Below, in pieces: positions 32,513 to 41,391 of a stretch of 54,437 bases of DNA. The stretch covers positions 1 to 54,437 of the forward strand of contig JABFQW010000113.1 in NCBI GenBank assembly GCA_013141455.1, written 5' to 3'. Position 1 is the first letter of the stretch. Every line of letters starts with the position of its first letter. The position numbers were made by a program, and so were the translations under genes. The notes beneath the pieces are model-generated. The model was given only the letters and a program-made list of their open reading frames with translations. It ran no database searches and had not been told where the DNA came from. The DNA is from Bacteroidales bacterium (GTDB lineage Bacteria; Bacteroidota; Bacteroidia; Bacteroidales; F082).

Positions 32513-33538
32513 TTAATCCTCAATCAGTTTTGCAAATTCAGGACTGTATTGGCGCATCATTTCCTCAGCTTTATCAACCATGTCTTTCGATCCGATGAAC
32601 AGCGGCACACGCTGATGTATGTGATGGGGTTGTATATCGAGGATGCGCTTGTAACCGTCAGATGCTTTTCCACCGGCCTGTTCGGCTAAAAAGGCAACCG
32701 GGATGCACTCGTACATCAACCTTAGTTTTCCATTAGGATTCTTTAAGGTTCCGGGATAGATATAAATACCACCCCGGAGCAGATTACGGTGAAAATCGGA
32801 CACCAATGACCCGATATACCTTGTTGTATAAGGCCGGTTTGTTGGTTTATCGTCTTCCTGACAATACTTTATGTATCGTTTTACACCTTCGGCGAAATAG
32901 ATATAATTAGCTTCGTTTATCGAATAGATATTCCCGCCCTCCCCTATCTTGATATTTTCATGTGATAAAATGAACAAGCCACAGGTTGGGTCATAGGTGA
33001 ATCCGTTTACACCATGCCCTGTGGTGTAAACCAGCATGGTCGAAGATCCGTAAATGATATAGCCACCACAAACCAATTCGGTACCGGCTTGCAACACATC
33101 TTCGGTAGTAATCACTTGACCAAGCGATTTTCTCTTATAAATGGCGAATATTGTACCTATCGGGACATTAACCTCGATATTCGACGATCCGTCCAATGGA
33201 TCGATGGCAACAATATATTTGGCGTTTTCGGTTGTTTTATCGTCAAATACTACCACATCATCATTCTCTTCCGAAATAATCGCCGCACATTGTTTTCCGT
33301 TACGCAATGCTTTGATAAACTCGTTATTGGCAAGAACATCTAATTTTTTCTGACTTTCACCCTGAACATTCACCGTGCCTTCTGCTCCTAAAATGCCAGC
33401 CAAACCTGCCCGGTTCACATCGCGATTGACGATTTTTGCTGCGATACCAATATCATTTAACAATCTCGAAAATTCCCCGGTAGCATAACCCACATGCTGT
33501 TCCTGTTGTTCCCAAATAAATTCGACCAGTGTCTTCAT
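32513..33538 (-). CDS. fbp: Fructose-1,6-bisphosphatase, class I
   Basis: This gluconeogenic enzyme hydrolyses fructose-1,6-bisphosphate to fructose-6-phosphate. The 341-residue protein shows the class I pattern: [16 protein letters not shown], the metal-binding EEND and [13 protein letters not shown] stretch, [27 protein letters not shown] and [24 protein letters not shown]. Length matches plant and bacterial class I enzymes. It diverges from aspartate kinase with 106 bases between the starts. With the PPi-type phosphofructokinase at 37.9 kb, both directions of this step are represented in the window. Confidence 0.96.
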   Translation of the reverse strand: MKTLVEFIWEQQEQHVGYATGEFSRLLNDIGIAAKIVNRDVNRAGLAGILGAEGTVNVQGESQKKLDVLANNEFIKALRNGKQCAAIISEENDDVVVFDDKTTENAKYIVAIDPLDGSSNIEVNVPIGTIFAIYKRKSLGQVITTEDVLQAGTELVCGGYIIYGSSTMLVYTTGHGVNGFTYDPTCGLFILSHENIKIGEGGNIYSINEANYIYFAEGVKRYIKYCQEDDKPTNRPYTTRYIGSLVSDFHRNLLRGGIYIYPGTLKNPNGKLRLMYECIPVAFLAEQAGGKASDGYKRILDIQPHHIHQRVPLFIGSKDMVDKAEEMMRQYSPEFAKLIED

Positions 33539-33606
33539 ATCAGCTATAATTTTTTTGAATTTTTTCTATGTCAAAACCAAGTTAAGTCAGCTTAGTGCAA
33601 ATGTAT

Positions 33607-33614
33607 TAATTTTG
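33607..33614 (+). promoter_or_regulatory. Bacteroidetes -7 box for aspartate kinase
   Basis: TAATTTTG matches TAnnTTTG, 31 bases before the ATG at 33645. It lies inside the region that a longer upstream frame would cover, which favours the ATG at 33645. Confidence 0.42.
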
Positions 33615-33644
33615 CATCGCATTTCGACTAAGAGAATTTACCCA

Positions 33645-34910
33645 ATGACTAAAGTTTACAAATTTGGAGGTGCATCTGTCAGAGATGCTGCCTCAATCAG
33701 AAATATGTCGGAGATAATCCGTCTCAATAATTCAGATCATCTGGTTGTCGTGGTTTCGGCAATGGGAAAAACAACAAATCTTCTGGAATCCAATTTAAAG
33801 GCAGCCCGAAATGAAAACAAGAGTTTTCCGATCTCATTTCAGCAATTAATTGATTTCCATATAAATATCTGCAATGAATTGTTTAATGATCCTCATCATT
33901 CAGTTTATCAATTATTAAACGACATTTTTGAAATTCTAAGAACAAAGCTTAAAAGTAAATCACAATACGACTCGTTTGACGAACATTACGACGCCTGTAT
34001 CAGCTATGGGGAGCTGCTTTCAACACATATACTCGGAGCATTTTTAACGGTTGATGGACATGATTTCCAATTGATAGATGCCCGGGAATACATCAGAACA
34101 GATGATAATTTCAGGCAAGCGAATGTTGATTGGGAAACGACCAGGATAAATATCAGCACCTTAACCAATACACTATTACCTTCCAAACATATTTTAACCC
34201 AGGGTTTCATTGGTAGTTGGTCGAATCGAAAGACAACTACCCTTGGGCGTGAAGGGTCGGATTATACTGCGGCAATTTTTGCTTCGTGCCTGAATGCGGA
34301 TGAAGTAGTGATTTGGAAGGATGTTCCGGGTTTGTTGAATGCTGACCCAAAACGGTTTCCAAATACCTTGAAACTCGATGTAATTTCGTATAAAGAGGCG
34401 CTCGAACTAACCTATTACGGCGCTACCATCATACATCCAAACACGATAAAACCTTTACTGATTAAAAATATCCCGCTAAAGATCAAATCATTTATTCACC
34501 CTGAATTACCAGCCTCAGTAATTTGTGATATCACTGACAATGATATACTTATACCCTCTTTTATACTTAAAGAAAATCAGGTGTTGTTAAGTATGAGTCC
34601 ACGCGATTTTTCATTTATGAATGAATCGAATCTCTCTCATATTTTCGAAGTATTGGCTGATATTAAAATGAGTATCAATGTGTTGCAAACCTCAGCAATC
34701 AGTTTATCGGTTTGTACTGATTATCATCAGGATAAAATTGAACTGTTAATAGAAAGGCTTTCGGGTGAATATAAGATTCTGATTAACTACAATCTGACCC
34801 TGCTGACGATCAGGCATTATATAAATGCTCTGCTACCTGAATTTGTCGCTACCAGGAAAACACTTTTGGAACAGCGCAGCAGGGCAACGCTTCAATTGGT
34901 TTTAGAATAA
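33645..34910 (+). CDS. lysC: Aspartate kinase
   Basis: Aspartate kinase phosphorylates aspartate, the entry to lysine, threonine, methionine and diaminopimelate synthesis. The 421-residue protein begins MTKVYKFGGASVRDAASI, with the KFGGxS nucleotide motif. It has SAMGKTTNLLE, TLGREGSDYTAA and DVPGLLNADPK, and ends in an ACT-type regulatory region (VLQTSAISLSVCTD). It is monofunctional, with no homoserine dehydrogenase domain. The symbol lysC is used in the general sense of a stand-alone kinase. A bidirectional terminator lies directly after the stop. Confidence 0.92.
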   Translation: MTKVYKFGGASVRDAASIRNMSEIIRLNNSDHLVVVVSAMGKTTNLLESNLKAARNENKSFPISFQQLIDFHINICNELFNDPHHSVYQLLNDIFEILRTKLKSKSQYDSFDEHYDACISYGELLSTHILGAFLTVDGHDFQLIDAREYIRTDDNFRQANVDWETTRINISTLTNTLLPSKHILTQGFIGSWSNRKTTTLGREGSDYTAAIFASCLNADEVVIWKDVPGLLNADPKRFPNTLKLDVISYKEALELTYYGATIIHPNTIKPLLIKNIPLKIKSFIHPELPASVICDITDNDILIPSFILKENQVLLSMSPRDFSFMNESNLSHIFEVLADIKMSINVLQTSAISLSVCTDYHQDKIELLIERLSGEYKILINYNLTLLTIRHYINALLPEFVATRKTLLEQRSRATLQLVLE

Positions 34911-34938
34911 AAAAGGCCGGAATAAATTCCGGCCTTTT
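34911..34938. terminator. Bidirectional terminator between aspartate kinase and S8 protease genes
   Basis: AAAAGGCCGGAAT (34911-34923) pairs perfectly with ATTCCGGCCTTTT (34926-34938), with A and T runs at the two ends. It serves the convergent genes on both sides. Confidence 0.92.
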
Positions 34939-34959
34939 TTTTATTCAATCTGTAAAAAA

Positions 34960-37695
34960 CTAAGGGACAAGTACCCTTGTTGTTTTACTCAGATCGTTTC
35001 CTTGTAGTTTGATGATATAATACCCTGAAGTCAAATTAATGTTGAATTCGTTCGACAATCCAGTGATGTTTGAATTCATGATGGTTTGTCCGGTTGAATT
35101 TGTAACAGTCAGATTAACATTGTCCAATACAAACTGTGAATTAACAGTAATTTTGCTATCCTTATACGTTACACGTACTTGTTTTTCAGCACTTTCCTTC
35201 ACTCCAACCGGTCCCCAATCTTCGATCATTACATCATCGATAAATTGTCCCATTCCACTGGCGGTGTTGGCATGCCAAGCGAAAAAGATATGGCCATCAT
35301 AAGCAGGAACGATGAGGTGCTCTTTCTCGATCCAGTTCGTGCTTGTATTGGCAGGATCCGAAAAGATCAAATTTGTAAGTAAGCTTGTATCTGCCGCAGT
35401 TCCCCATAATACACGCAACGATTCAGGAGAAGATGGTACAAAACCACGATAGGCATAGCTAAACAAATATTCCTTACCCGGTTCAACCATAAATGGAGGA
35501 GAAATCAGATAGTTATTCAATGGAGCAACCGATCCGTTCGTGGTGTAACAAGCAAACGAATTGGTGCCGGTAAAACCCAATAAATTGGTTGAGGCCCAAT
35601 GCATCGACCCAAAATCAAGACCTTGCCAGTAATCGGGCATTGCAGGTGTTTCAACATCTTCAACACCCTGGAAATAAGGATACTGATCAATTGCATCCAT
35701 TGTCGTGAAACTGTAAATCGTATTACAAGCATCATTAACACCCGAACTGTTTCGTGGAAGAACGGCAAGATAATAGGTTGTCAATGGTTGCATATTGTAA
35801 CGGAAAGAGTTGCCTGCAATATTTTCGCCATTTTTGATATTGGTAGGGATGCTGGTTCCATTACCATCGGTACCGAAATAAATATCATACGAACTTGCGA
35901 AGGAAGCCGGTGTCCATGTAATCAAATGGTTCAAAAAAGCATCAACGCTTCCATCAAGCGGGTTCGTCATACCACTTGTACATTCAGGAACCCCCGAAAA
36001 TTCATCAAGACCGCTCAAAATGATTGAGAAAATCTGGTTTGGTGATAGTGTGCCTTCATGGTTAACCGTTATTGTGTAGGTTCCGGCAGTTGGCGCTGCG
36101 ATATATACTTTTTCGACATTATCAACAAAATTTTTCGAATCCGTTGTAGCTGCGCTCGACGGACTAAGAGGATCAAGTTTGTAAGGATAATATACATTAC
36201 CCTGTTCGTCTTCGATTTGTAAATCAAGATCATGTTTAATAATTGGAGTCCTTGGATTTAACGAGGCAGTAGGAATAGTACCATGTGGATCAGTCCAGCT
36301 AATTGTTACCCAGAAAGGTGATGTTCCCGAAGCCATAACCTGGCGTGTGTAGGTTCCGCCATTTTCGAGGGTGATTTCATCAATCGAGTTTTGCATCACA
36401 TCATCTTCAAGAATAATGTTACCGGCACGTTCGGCATTCACCAAACCCCAACCAAATTTATAATCAGGTCCATCATATGTACCACATTCATCTGCCGTAT
36501 GGATAACAAGGCCTTTCAACGTTGAAGCGCGCATCGGAACATTATCGTGTGTCTGCTGATAAAGCTGTTGAAGCAAAACCATTGTACCGGTAACATTTGG
36601 CGCCGACATACTGGTTCCGTCATAACTTGCGTATGAAGTATTCGAATTTGAAGTCGAACTATATGTGTTTACACCTTTACCAACAACATCGGGTTTGATA
36701 CGGCCATCGTCAGCCGGACCCCAATCGCTGAAACTACTCATAGTAACACTTGAAGGACCGGTATAATTCAATACTTCATTAACAGCTCCGATTGTTAAAA
36801 TATTTTTCGAAATACCCGAACCACCAATACAATCGTAGCCGTCAGTACCACCATCTTTTTCAGGATTACCACCCTGACCGGCATTACCCGGACCTTCACC
36901 ACGGTCATTGCCCGACGATTTCACCATAAGGAAGTAAGGAGCCTGATAGGCAATCATATCCCAGGTACGTGCCTGTGAATTATAGAACCCGAATAAATAA
37001 TCTTCGGTTGGAGAAACTGCCTCGTTTCCGTACCATTCCCAGGTACCAGATCCCATGTCCCATCCGCGCAACATCCCCCATGAATGGTTCGAAATTTCCA
37101 TCCCGTTTGTAGCAGCAGTTGACATTTCACTTTCAACACTGTTCCAATCGTATGTTTTCAATTGTCCTTTATGGGCCATGCCTTTGGCACCGGCATTTAC
37201 CCCTCCGGCGATGATCGTACCCGAAACATGGGTTGAGTGGGCTGATAAGGCGGATGCATTATCAGATAAAATTATGCGGGATGTTCCGGTATTATTGAAT
37301 TCCTGGTGGGTGGTCCTTACTTTTCCACCATCCCAAATACCAACTTTATCGTAACCTTCACCATCAATGATAACACCAACGCTTCCACCTTCCCAAAGCT
37401 GGTAAGCCCGGGTGGTTATGGCAGCACCATCATTGTCAGTTTTATAATAAACGGGTTTATTATCGACCACATCTACGAGTTGAATGATCGTTCCGTTATC
37501 CAATACCCTGAAAATCGGAATATTATGCTGTTCGGAATATTGTTCGGCACGAATTTTCATTTGTTGCCATTCTGCGTCCTGCTCCCGGGCAATTTGCTCA
37601 AGCGCTTCTTTGTTGGTCGTCGTTTGTGCAAAAGTAATTGCTGATACGACCATCACGAAAAGTAAAAGGATTGATTTTTTTAAGGTAGATTTCAT
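34960..37695 (-). CDS. Subtilisin-family (S8) secreted protease with T9SS sorting domain
   Basis: This is a 911-residue serine protease. It has a signal peptide (VVSAITFAQ) and the catalytic triad in order: Asp122 (GIWDGG), His153 (HSTHVSGT) and Ser at about 360 (DGTSMSAPNV), with the oxyanion Asn in SSGNDRGEG. After the protease domain come a beta-sandwich (GTYTITVNHEG), a fibronectin-like domain, a jelly-roll domain (about 690-810, IDDVMIEDWG) and a T9SS domain (VTYKDSKITVNSQ...SGYYIIKLQG). There is no long N-terminal propeptide domain beyond about 95 residues. It should be exported to the cell surface or medium for protein degradation. Confidence 0.94.
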   Translation of the reverse strand: MKSTLKKSILLLFVMVVSAITFAQTTTNKEALEQIAREQDAEWQQMKIRAEQYSEQHNIPIFRVLDNGTIIQLVDVVDNKPVYYKTDNDGAAITTRAYQLWEGGSVGVIIDGEGYDKVGIWDGGKVRTTHQEFNNTGTSRIILSDNASALSAHSTHVSGTIIAGGVNAGAKGMAHKGQLKTYDWNSVESEMSTAATNGMEISNHSWGMLRGWDMGSGTWEWYGNEAVSPTEDYLFGFYNSQARTWDMIAYQAPYFLMVKSSGNDRGEGPGNAGQGGNPEKDGGTDGYDCIGGSGISKNILTIGAVNEVLNYTGPSSVTMSSFSDWGPADDGRIKPDVVGKGVNTYSSTSNSNTSYASYDGTSMSAPNVTGTMVLLQQLYQQTHDNVPMRASTLKGLVIHTADECGTYDGPDYKFGWGLVNAERAGNIILEDDVMQNSIDEITLENGGTYTRQVMASGTSPFWVTISWTDPHGTIPTASLNPRTPIIKHDLDLQIEDEQGNVYYPYKLDPLSPSSAATTDSKNFVDNVEKVYIAAPTAGTYTITVNHEGTLSPNQIFSIILSGLDEFSGVPECTSGMTNPLDGSVDAFLNHLITWTPASFASSYDIYFGTDGNGTSIPTNIKNGENIAGNSFRYNMQPLTTYYLAVLPRNSSGVNDACNTIYSFTTMDAIDQYPYFQGVEDVETPAMPDYWQGLDFGSMHWASTNLLGFTGTNSFACYTTNGSVAPLNNYLISPPFMVEPGKEYLFSYAYRGFVPSSPESLRVLWGTAADTSLLTNLIFSDPANTSTNWIEKEHLIVPAYDGHIFFAWHANTASGMGQFIDDVMIEDWGPVGVKESAEKQVRVTYKDSKITVNSQFVLDNVNLTVTNSTGQTIMNSNITGLSNEFNINLTSGYYIIKLQGNDLSKTTRVLVP

Positions 37696-37725
37696 CGAAA
37701 TACGCTTTTAATTAATTAAACCTGA

Positions 37726-37733
37726 CAAAATTA
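37726..37733 (-). promoter_or_regulatory. Bacteroidetes -7 box for the S8 protease gene
   Basis: Minus strand TAATTTTG matches TAnnTTTG about 30 bases before the ATG at 37695. Confidence 0.4.
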
Positions 37734-37885
37734 AATAAAAATAAACACGAGTGTATTTATCGGCAACGATTAGTTTTGGTGAGCCGAAAATAAAATCACA
37801 ACTATTTGAATACCTGTACCTTAAAAAATTTCATCTTATCTAATCCTTGTTTCGAGCGGATAAGTAGCAAATTCGGTTAAACTTT

Positions 37886-37893
37886 TATCTTTG
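37886..37893 (+). promoter_or_regulatory. Bacteroidetes -7 box for the phosphofructokinase gene
   Basis: TATCTTTG matches TAnnTTTG, 14 bases before the ATG, so the leader would be very short. No -33 match at normal spacing. Confidence 0.42.
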
Positions 37894-37907
37894 CAAAAAA
37901 TTTAACT

Positions 37908-39128
37908 ATGAAATCAGCAATCGTAATCTTATGTGGCGGGGGTCCGGCACCAGGTATAAATACAGTAATCAGCACCGTTGCCAAGGTATTTTTAAAATCG
38001 GGGTATCGGGTGATAGGATTACATGGTGGATATAAAAGTTTGTTTTCGGATGATCCGGAGATGATCGATTTTGATTTTGCTATTGCTGATGATATTCAGA
38101 AACAGGGAGGTTCGGCTATTCAAATGAGTCGCTACAAACCAAAAGATTCTGAGTTTAATCCACGGTTTTTTATCAAACACAATATAAAATTGTTAGTTAC
38201 GATTGGCGGTGATGACACAGCTTCAACGGCAAACCGTATTTCGACCTATCTGGCACAAAGCAGTATTAAAATCCAAAACCTACACGTCCCGAAAACAATA
38301 GATAACGATTTACCATTGCCAGAAGGTTCACCCACATTTGGTTATTATTCGGCCAAAGACGAAGGGGTCAGGATCGCACAAACTGTTTACGAAGATGCAC
38401 GAACAAGCGGTAATTGGTTCGTGTTGTCGGCCATGGGTCGCGAGGCTGGTCATTTGGCTTTTGGCATTGGAGCTGCCTGCCATTTTCCGATGATCATTAT
38501 TCCCGAGATGTTCAATAAAACCCAGGTAACCTTTGACCGGATCACGAGATTGATTATTTCGTCGATGGTAAAGCGTAAATTACTTGGTATTAAATATGGT
38601 GTTGCCATCGTGAGCGAAGGTGTATTCCATTTTATGACCGATGACGAGATTATTTCATCCGGAGTAAATTTTACTTTTGACGATCATGGACATCCTGAAT
38701 TAGGCAACGTGAGTAAGGCTCACATTTACAATATGTTGCTTCAGCATAAGTTGAAAGAACTCAATCTAAATATCAAAAGCAGACCCGTTGAACTGGGTTA
38801 TGAATTGCGTTGCGTAAGGCCGGTTGCGTTTGACCTGATGTATTGTGGCTTACTCGGTTATGGTGTGAAAGCCTTGTTCGATCAGGGTATTTCGGGCGCT
38901 ATGGTCACATCTGATCCGGTAGGCAATTGCAAACCACTCTACCTAAAAGATGTTGCTGATGCAAACGGAAAAATAAAACCCAGATTAGTGGATATGAGTG
39001 GTGAGAAAGTGAAAATGGTATTTAACGAAGGGGTTCAGTACCTGTGTGAAGACGATTACGAAGCTGCCCGTGACTATCTCACCAATCCTGAGGATTATGA
39101 TTTTAAGAAAATTTTAAACTGGGAATAA
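37908..39128 (+). CDS. pfp: Phosphofructokinase, probably PPi-dependent
   Basis: This enzyme interconverts fructose-6-phosphate and fructose-1,6-bisphosphate. The 406-residue protein opens with ILCGGGPAPGINTVI. The phosphate-donor motif reads GGDD (in VTIGGDDTAS) instead of GGDG, and the next motif reads PKTIDND instead of PGTIDND. The second Asp and the Lys are the residues known to favour pyrophosphate over ATP. SAMGREAGHLA and the C-terminal RPVELGYELRCVRP and AFDLMYCGLLG are also present. If PPi-dependent, the step is reversible in vivo; the separate class I FBPase at 32.5 kb is then partly redundant. Substrate preference is predicted, not measured. Confidence 0.88.
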   Translation: MKSAIVILCGGGPAPGINTVISTVAKVFLKSGYRVIGLHGGYKSLFSDDPEMIDFDFAIADDIQKQGGSAIQMSRYKPKDSEFNPRFFIKHNIKLLVTIGGDDTASTANRISTYLAQSSIKIQNLHVPKTIDNDLPLPEGSPTFGYYSAKDEGVRIAQTVYEDARTSGNWFVLSAMGREAGHLAFGIGAACHFPMIIIPEMFNKTQVTFDRITRLIISSMVKRKLLGIKYGVAIVSEGVFHFMTDDEIISSGVNFTFDDHGHPELGNVSKAHIYNMLLQHKLKELNLNIKSRPVELGYELRCVRPVAFDLMYCGLLGYGVKALFDQGISGAMVTSDPVGNCKPLYLKDVADANGKIKPRLVDMSGEKVKMVFNEGVQYLCEDDYEAARDYLTNPEDYDFKKILNWE

Positions 39129-39184
39129 GTGGGAAGAGGGAAGTTAGAAGTTAGAAGTTGGAAATAAAAACAAGGCATTTCTAA

Positions 39185-40135
39185 TCACTTCACAAATGCA
39201 AGTCTTATTTTATCAGCCAGTACTTTGCCTAATTTATAATGCGATTCATGCGTCCAACCTGCAATGTGGGGGCTGAGTAGGACGTTTTTCATCTTAATTA
39301 GTTTTCTGAAAGCATCAGGAAGTTGATCCGACTGAATGGCTTCGAATGAAAACTTCTCATATTCAAGCACATCCAAACAGGCACCCAACACCTTACCCGA
39401 TTCAAGTGAACTAACCAAATCAGGTGTATTAAGCACTTTTCCCCTTGAAGTGTTTATGACATAAATTGGCTTTTTAAACTTCGCAACATATTCACTATTA
39501 AACAAATAATTCGTTTCTTTGGTTAGCGGTACATGAAAACTCAATACATCGGCAGTCTCAAAGATTTCATCCATCTCAACTTCCCTGACATTTGAATCAG
39601 AAAACCCGGTCTTATATTTATCATAAGCGATGACATTGGCCTCAAAACCGGATAGTTTTTTCGCGAAAGCACCGCCTGTATTACCATAGCCAATGATGGC
39701 GATAGTCCGTCCTTTGATCTCAATTCCCCGGTTTCCATCCCGAATCCAGATACCGTTTCTCACTTCATCGTCCACCCTTATCAAATGATTAAACAATGAA
39801 AGCAACATACCAATGGCCTGTTCGGCAACAGCATCCCTATTACCTTCAGGCGCATTAAAACATTGTATTCCAAGCTTTTCAGCAAGATCAACATCGATAT
39901 TTTCCATACCAGCCCCAACACGTGCAATAAACTTCAATTGTGTTGCTTTAGGAAGGATATTTCCATCAAGCGCTATTTTACTTCGAATTACAAATCCAAC
40001 GTAATCGCCGGCAATTCTGATTATCTCATTTTTATCAGCCTCTGGAAAATAATCACAGAAAAATCCCATTTTTTCAAGCTCTTCCTGTAGAACAGGATGA
40101 GCCGAATCGATCAAAAGCACCTTTCCCTCTTTCAT
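39185..40135 (-). CDS. D-2-hydroxyacid dehydrogenase (phosphoglycerate dehydrogenase-like)
   Basis: This is an NAD-dependent dehydrogenase of the SerA/2-hydroxyacid family. The 316-residue protein has the substrate domain (IARVGAGMENIDV), the NAD-binding loop IIGYGNTGGAFAKKL, the catalytic Arg in NTSRGKVL, Glu in LDVLEYE and His in LLSPHIAGWTHES. It lacks the C-terminal ACT regulatory domain of full-length SerA. A role in serine synthesis is possible, but serC is not next to it. Its ATG immediately follows the stop of the upstream lipoprotein gene (TAAATG), so the two are translationally linked. Confidence 0.88.
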   Translation of the reverse strand: MKEGKVLLIDSAHPVLQEELEKMGFFCDYFPEADKNEIIRIAGDYVGFVIRSKIALDGNILPKATQLKFIARVGAGMENIDVDLAEKLGIQCFNAPEGNRDAVAEQAIGMLLSLFNHLIRVDDEVRNGIWIRDGNRGIEIKGRTIAIIGYGNTGGAFAKKLSGFEANVIAYDKYKTGFSDSNVREVEMDEIFETADVLSFHVPLTKETNYLFNSEYVAKFKKPIYVINTSRGKVLNTPDLVSSLESGKVLGACLDVLEYEKFSFEAIQSDQLPDAFRKLIKMKNVLLSPHIAGWTHESHYKLGKVLADKIRLAFVK

Positions 40136-41242
40136 TTAATCGTCAATTTTTTGTTCAGTTTCGCTTTTAAAAATTACCCTTTTAATCAACAAATTTAATC
40201 GTTTTGAAGCATCCTGAACAAGCAAAATATCCGACGGAAAAGGAATGGCACTGCGATTCGAATTCATCGCTGTTTGTTCCGAAATAGCCTGAATGTCGCC
40301 TTTCACGCTTGCATACGTATAATTGAAATTCGAAACTACATTCACCGGAGTTGTCAAAATTATCTCATTTTCAACTGTTTCCACAATATCCACGCTGGCT
40401 TTCATCTCACAGCTTTTCGACATAATTATTTCATTTACTATGGCTGTCTGCACCGGTTTATCCCCAATTTGCTTTTGTTCGGTGTAACTGCGGTTAGCCG
40501 TACGTTCAGGTGAAACAACAATGGATTTCAACCGAATCACAAAAACATAATCATAAATAGTATTCTCCTCTTTATCAAGATGATAAATAGTATTTGGCTG
40601 TTGTAAATCCTCCTGTGAAAAATTCAACATCCGATGTATCTCTTCCTTTGAAAGGTTTATTGGCGTATTGTTTTTAAAAGTCACTAAAATAGTTGAAGCG
40701 CTGTTCAATATTGCCTGACGCAGTAAATCATCAATTTCAGGATAGGTTGGGTTCATTGTTTTTAGTTTCACCAGAAGGTCGTAAGCCGTTTTCGCATCCT
40801 TTTTAACCCCTGTTTTTTGAAGCTCACCGGCTTTAGCAAACAGATAGCGTTGTGACTTTATATTACTCTCAGCAATTTGTGGCTTCAAATCCAACGGAAC
40901 AATATTCATTTGTTTCAGAACAGTTTCGGGGAGTTGCTTAATCAGGTTTTGCCGCGCATCGATCGCCGAATATCTTTCAAATAATTCGATACAACTTTCG
41001 GGCTGTCCGCTTATTTTAAGCAATTGTATCCTATCGTGGTCCAACTGATTTGCTACATGATACGCCTCTGATAGCGATCGAAGGGTTTTATCATCAGTTT
41101 TCCCGGATGATACTTTTTGAACCAATTGTTCTATTGCCCGATCATATAATTTGTTTTCTATCAACTTATCAGTTGATTGACAGTGTGTTAAAATTAACAC
41201 TACCATACATATCGCGATAAGATTTGCCACTAAAGTTTTCAT
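40136..41242 (-). CDS. Lipoprotein of unknown function
   Basis: I do not recognise this 368-residue protein. It has a lipoprotein signal (MVVLILTHC, Cys about 21). The first half is helical with repeat-like segments (LYDRAIEQLVQKVSSGKTDDKTLRSLSEAY), of the TPR kind. A beta-rich second half follows with NNTPINLSKEEIHRML and a closing IPFPSDILLVQDASKRLN. It is co-directional and abutting with the 2-hydroxyacid dehydrogenase. The start is far from any neighbour, so the ATG at 41242 is likely right. Confidence 0.75.
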   Translation of the reverse strand: MKTLVANLIAICMVVLILTHCQSTDKLIENKLYDRAIEQLVQKVSSGKTDDKTLRSLSEAYHVANQLDHDRIQLLKISGQPESCIELFERYSAIDARQNLIKQLPETVLKQMNIVPLDLKPQIAESNIKSQRYLFAKAGELQKTGVKKDAKTAYDLLVKLKTMNPTYPEIDDLLRQAILNSASTILVTFKNNTPINLSKEEIHRMLNFSQEDLQQPNTIYHLDKEENTIYDYVFVIRLKSIVVSPERTANRSYTEQKQIGDKPVQTAIVNEIIMSKSCEMKASVDIVETVENEIILTTPVNVVSNFNYTYASVKGDIQAISEQTAMNSNRSAIPFPSDILLVQDASKRLNLLIKRVIFKSETEQKIDD

Positions 41243-41391
41243 AATTTTCTATTTTCCCCGTTTGAATCGTAGCTTAAAATCTACAAATTTTGAACCAATT
41301 TTTCAATCTATCCATTAAAGTACTAATTTAGTTTCCGATTTCGTCCGTTTTGATGATTGATCTTACTTTATTTAGATAATATTTCCCCTTT

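Noticed and set aside
39129-39165. Short tandem repeat of GAAGTTA units after the phosphofructokinase gene
   Set aside because: Only two or three imperfect units of 8 bases; not a CRISPR array and too short for a functional repeat call.
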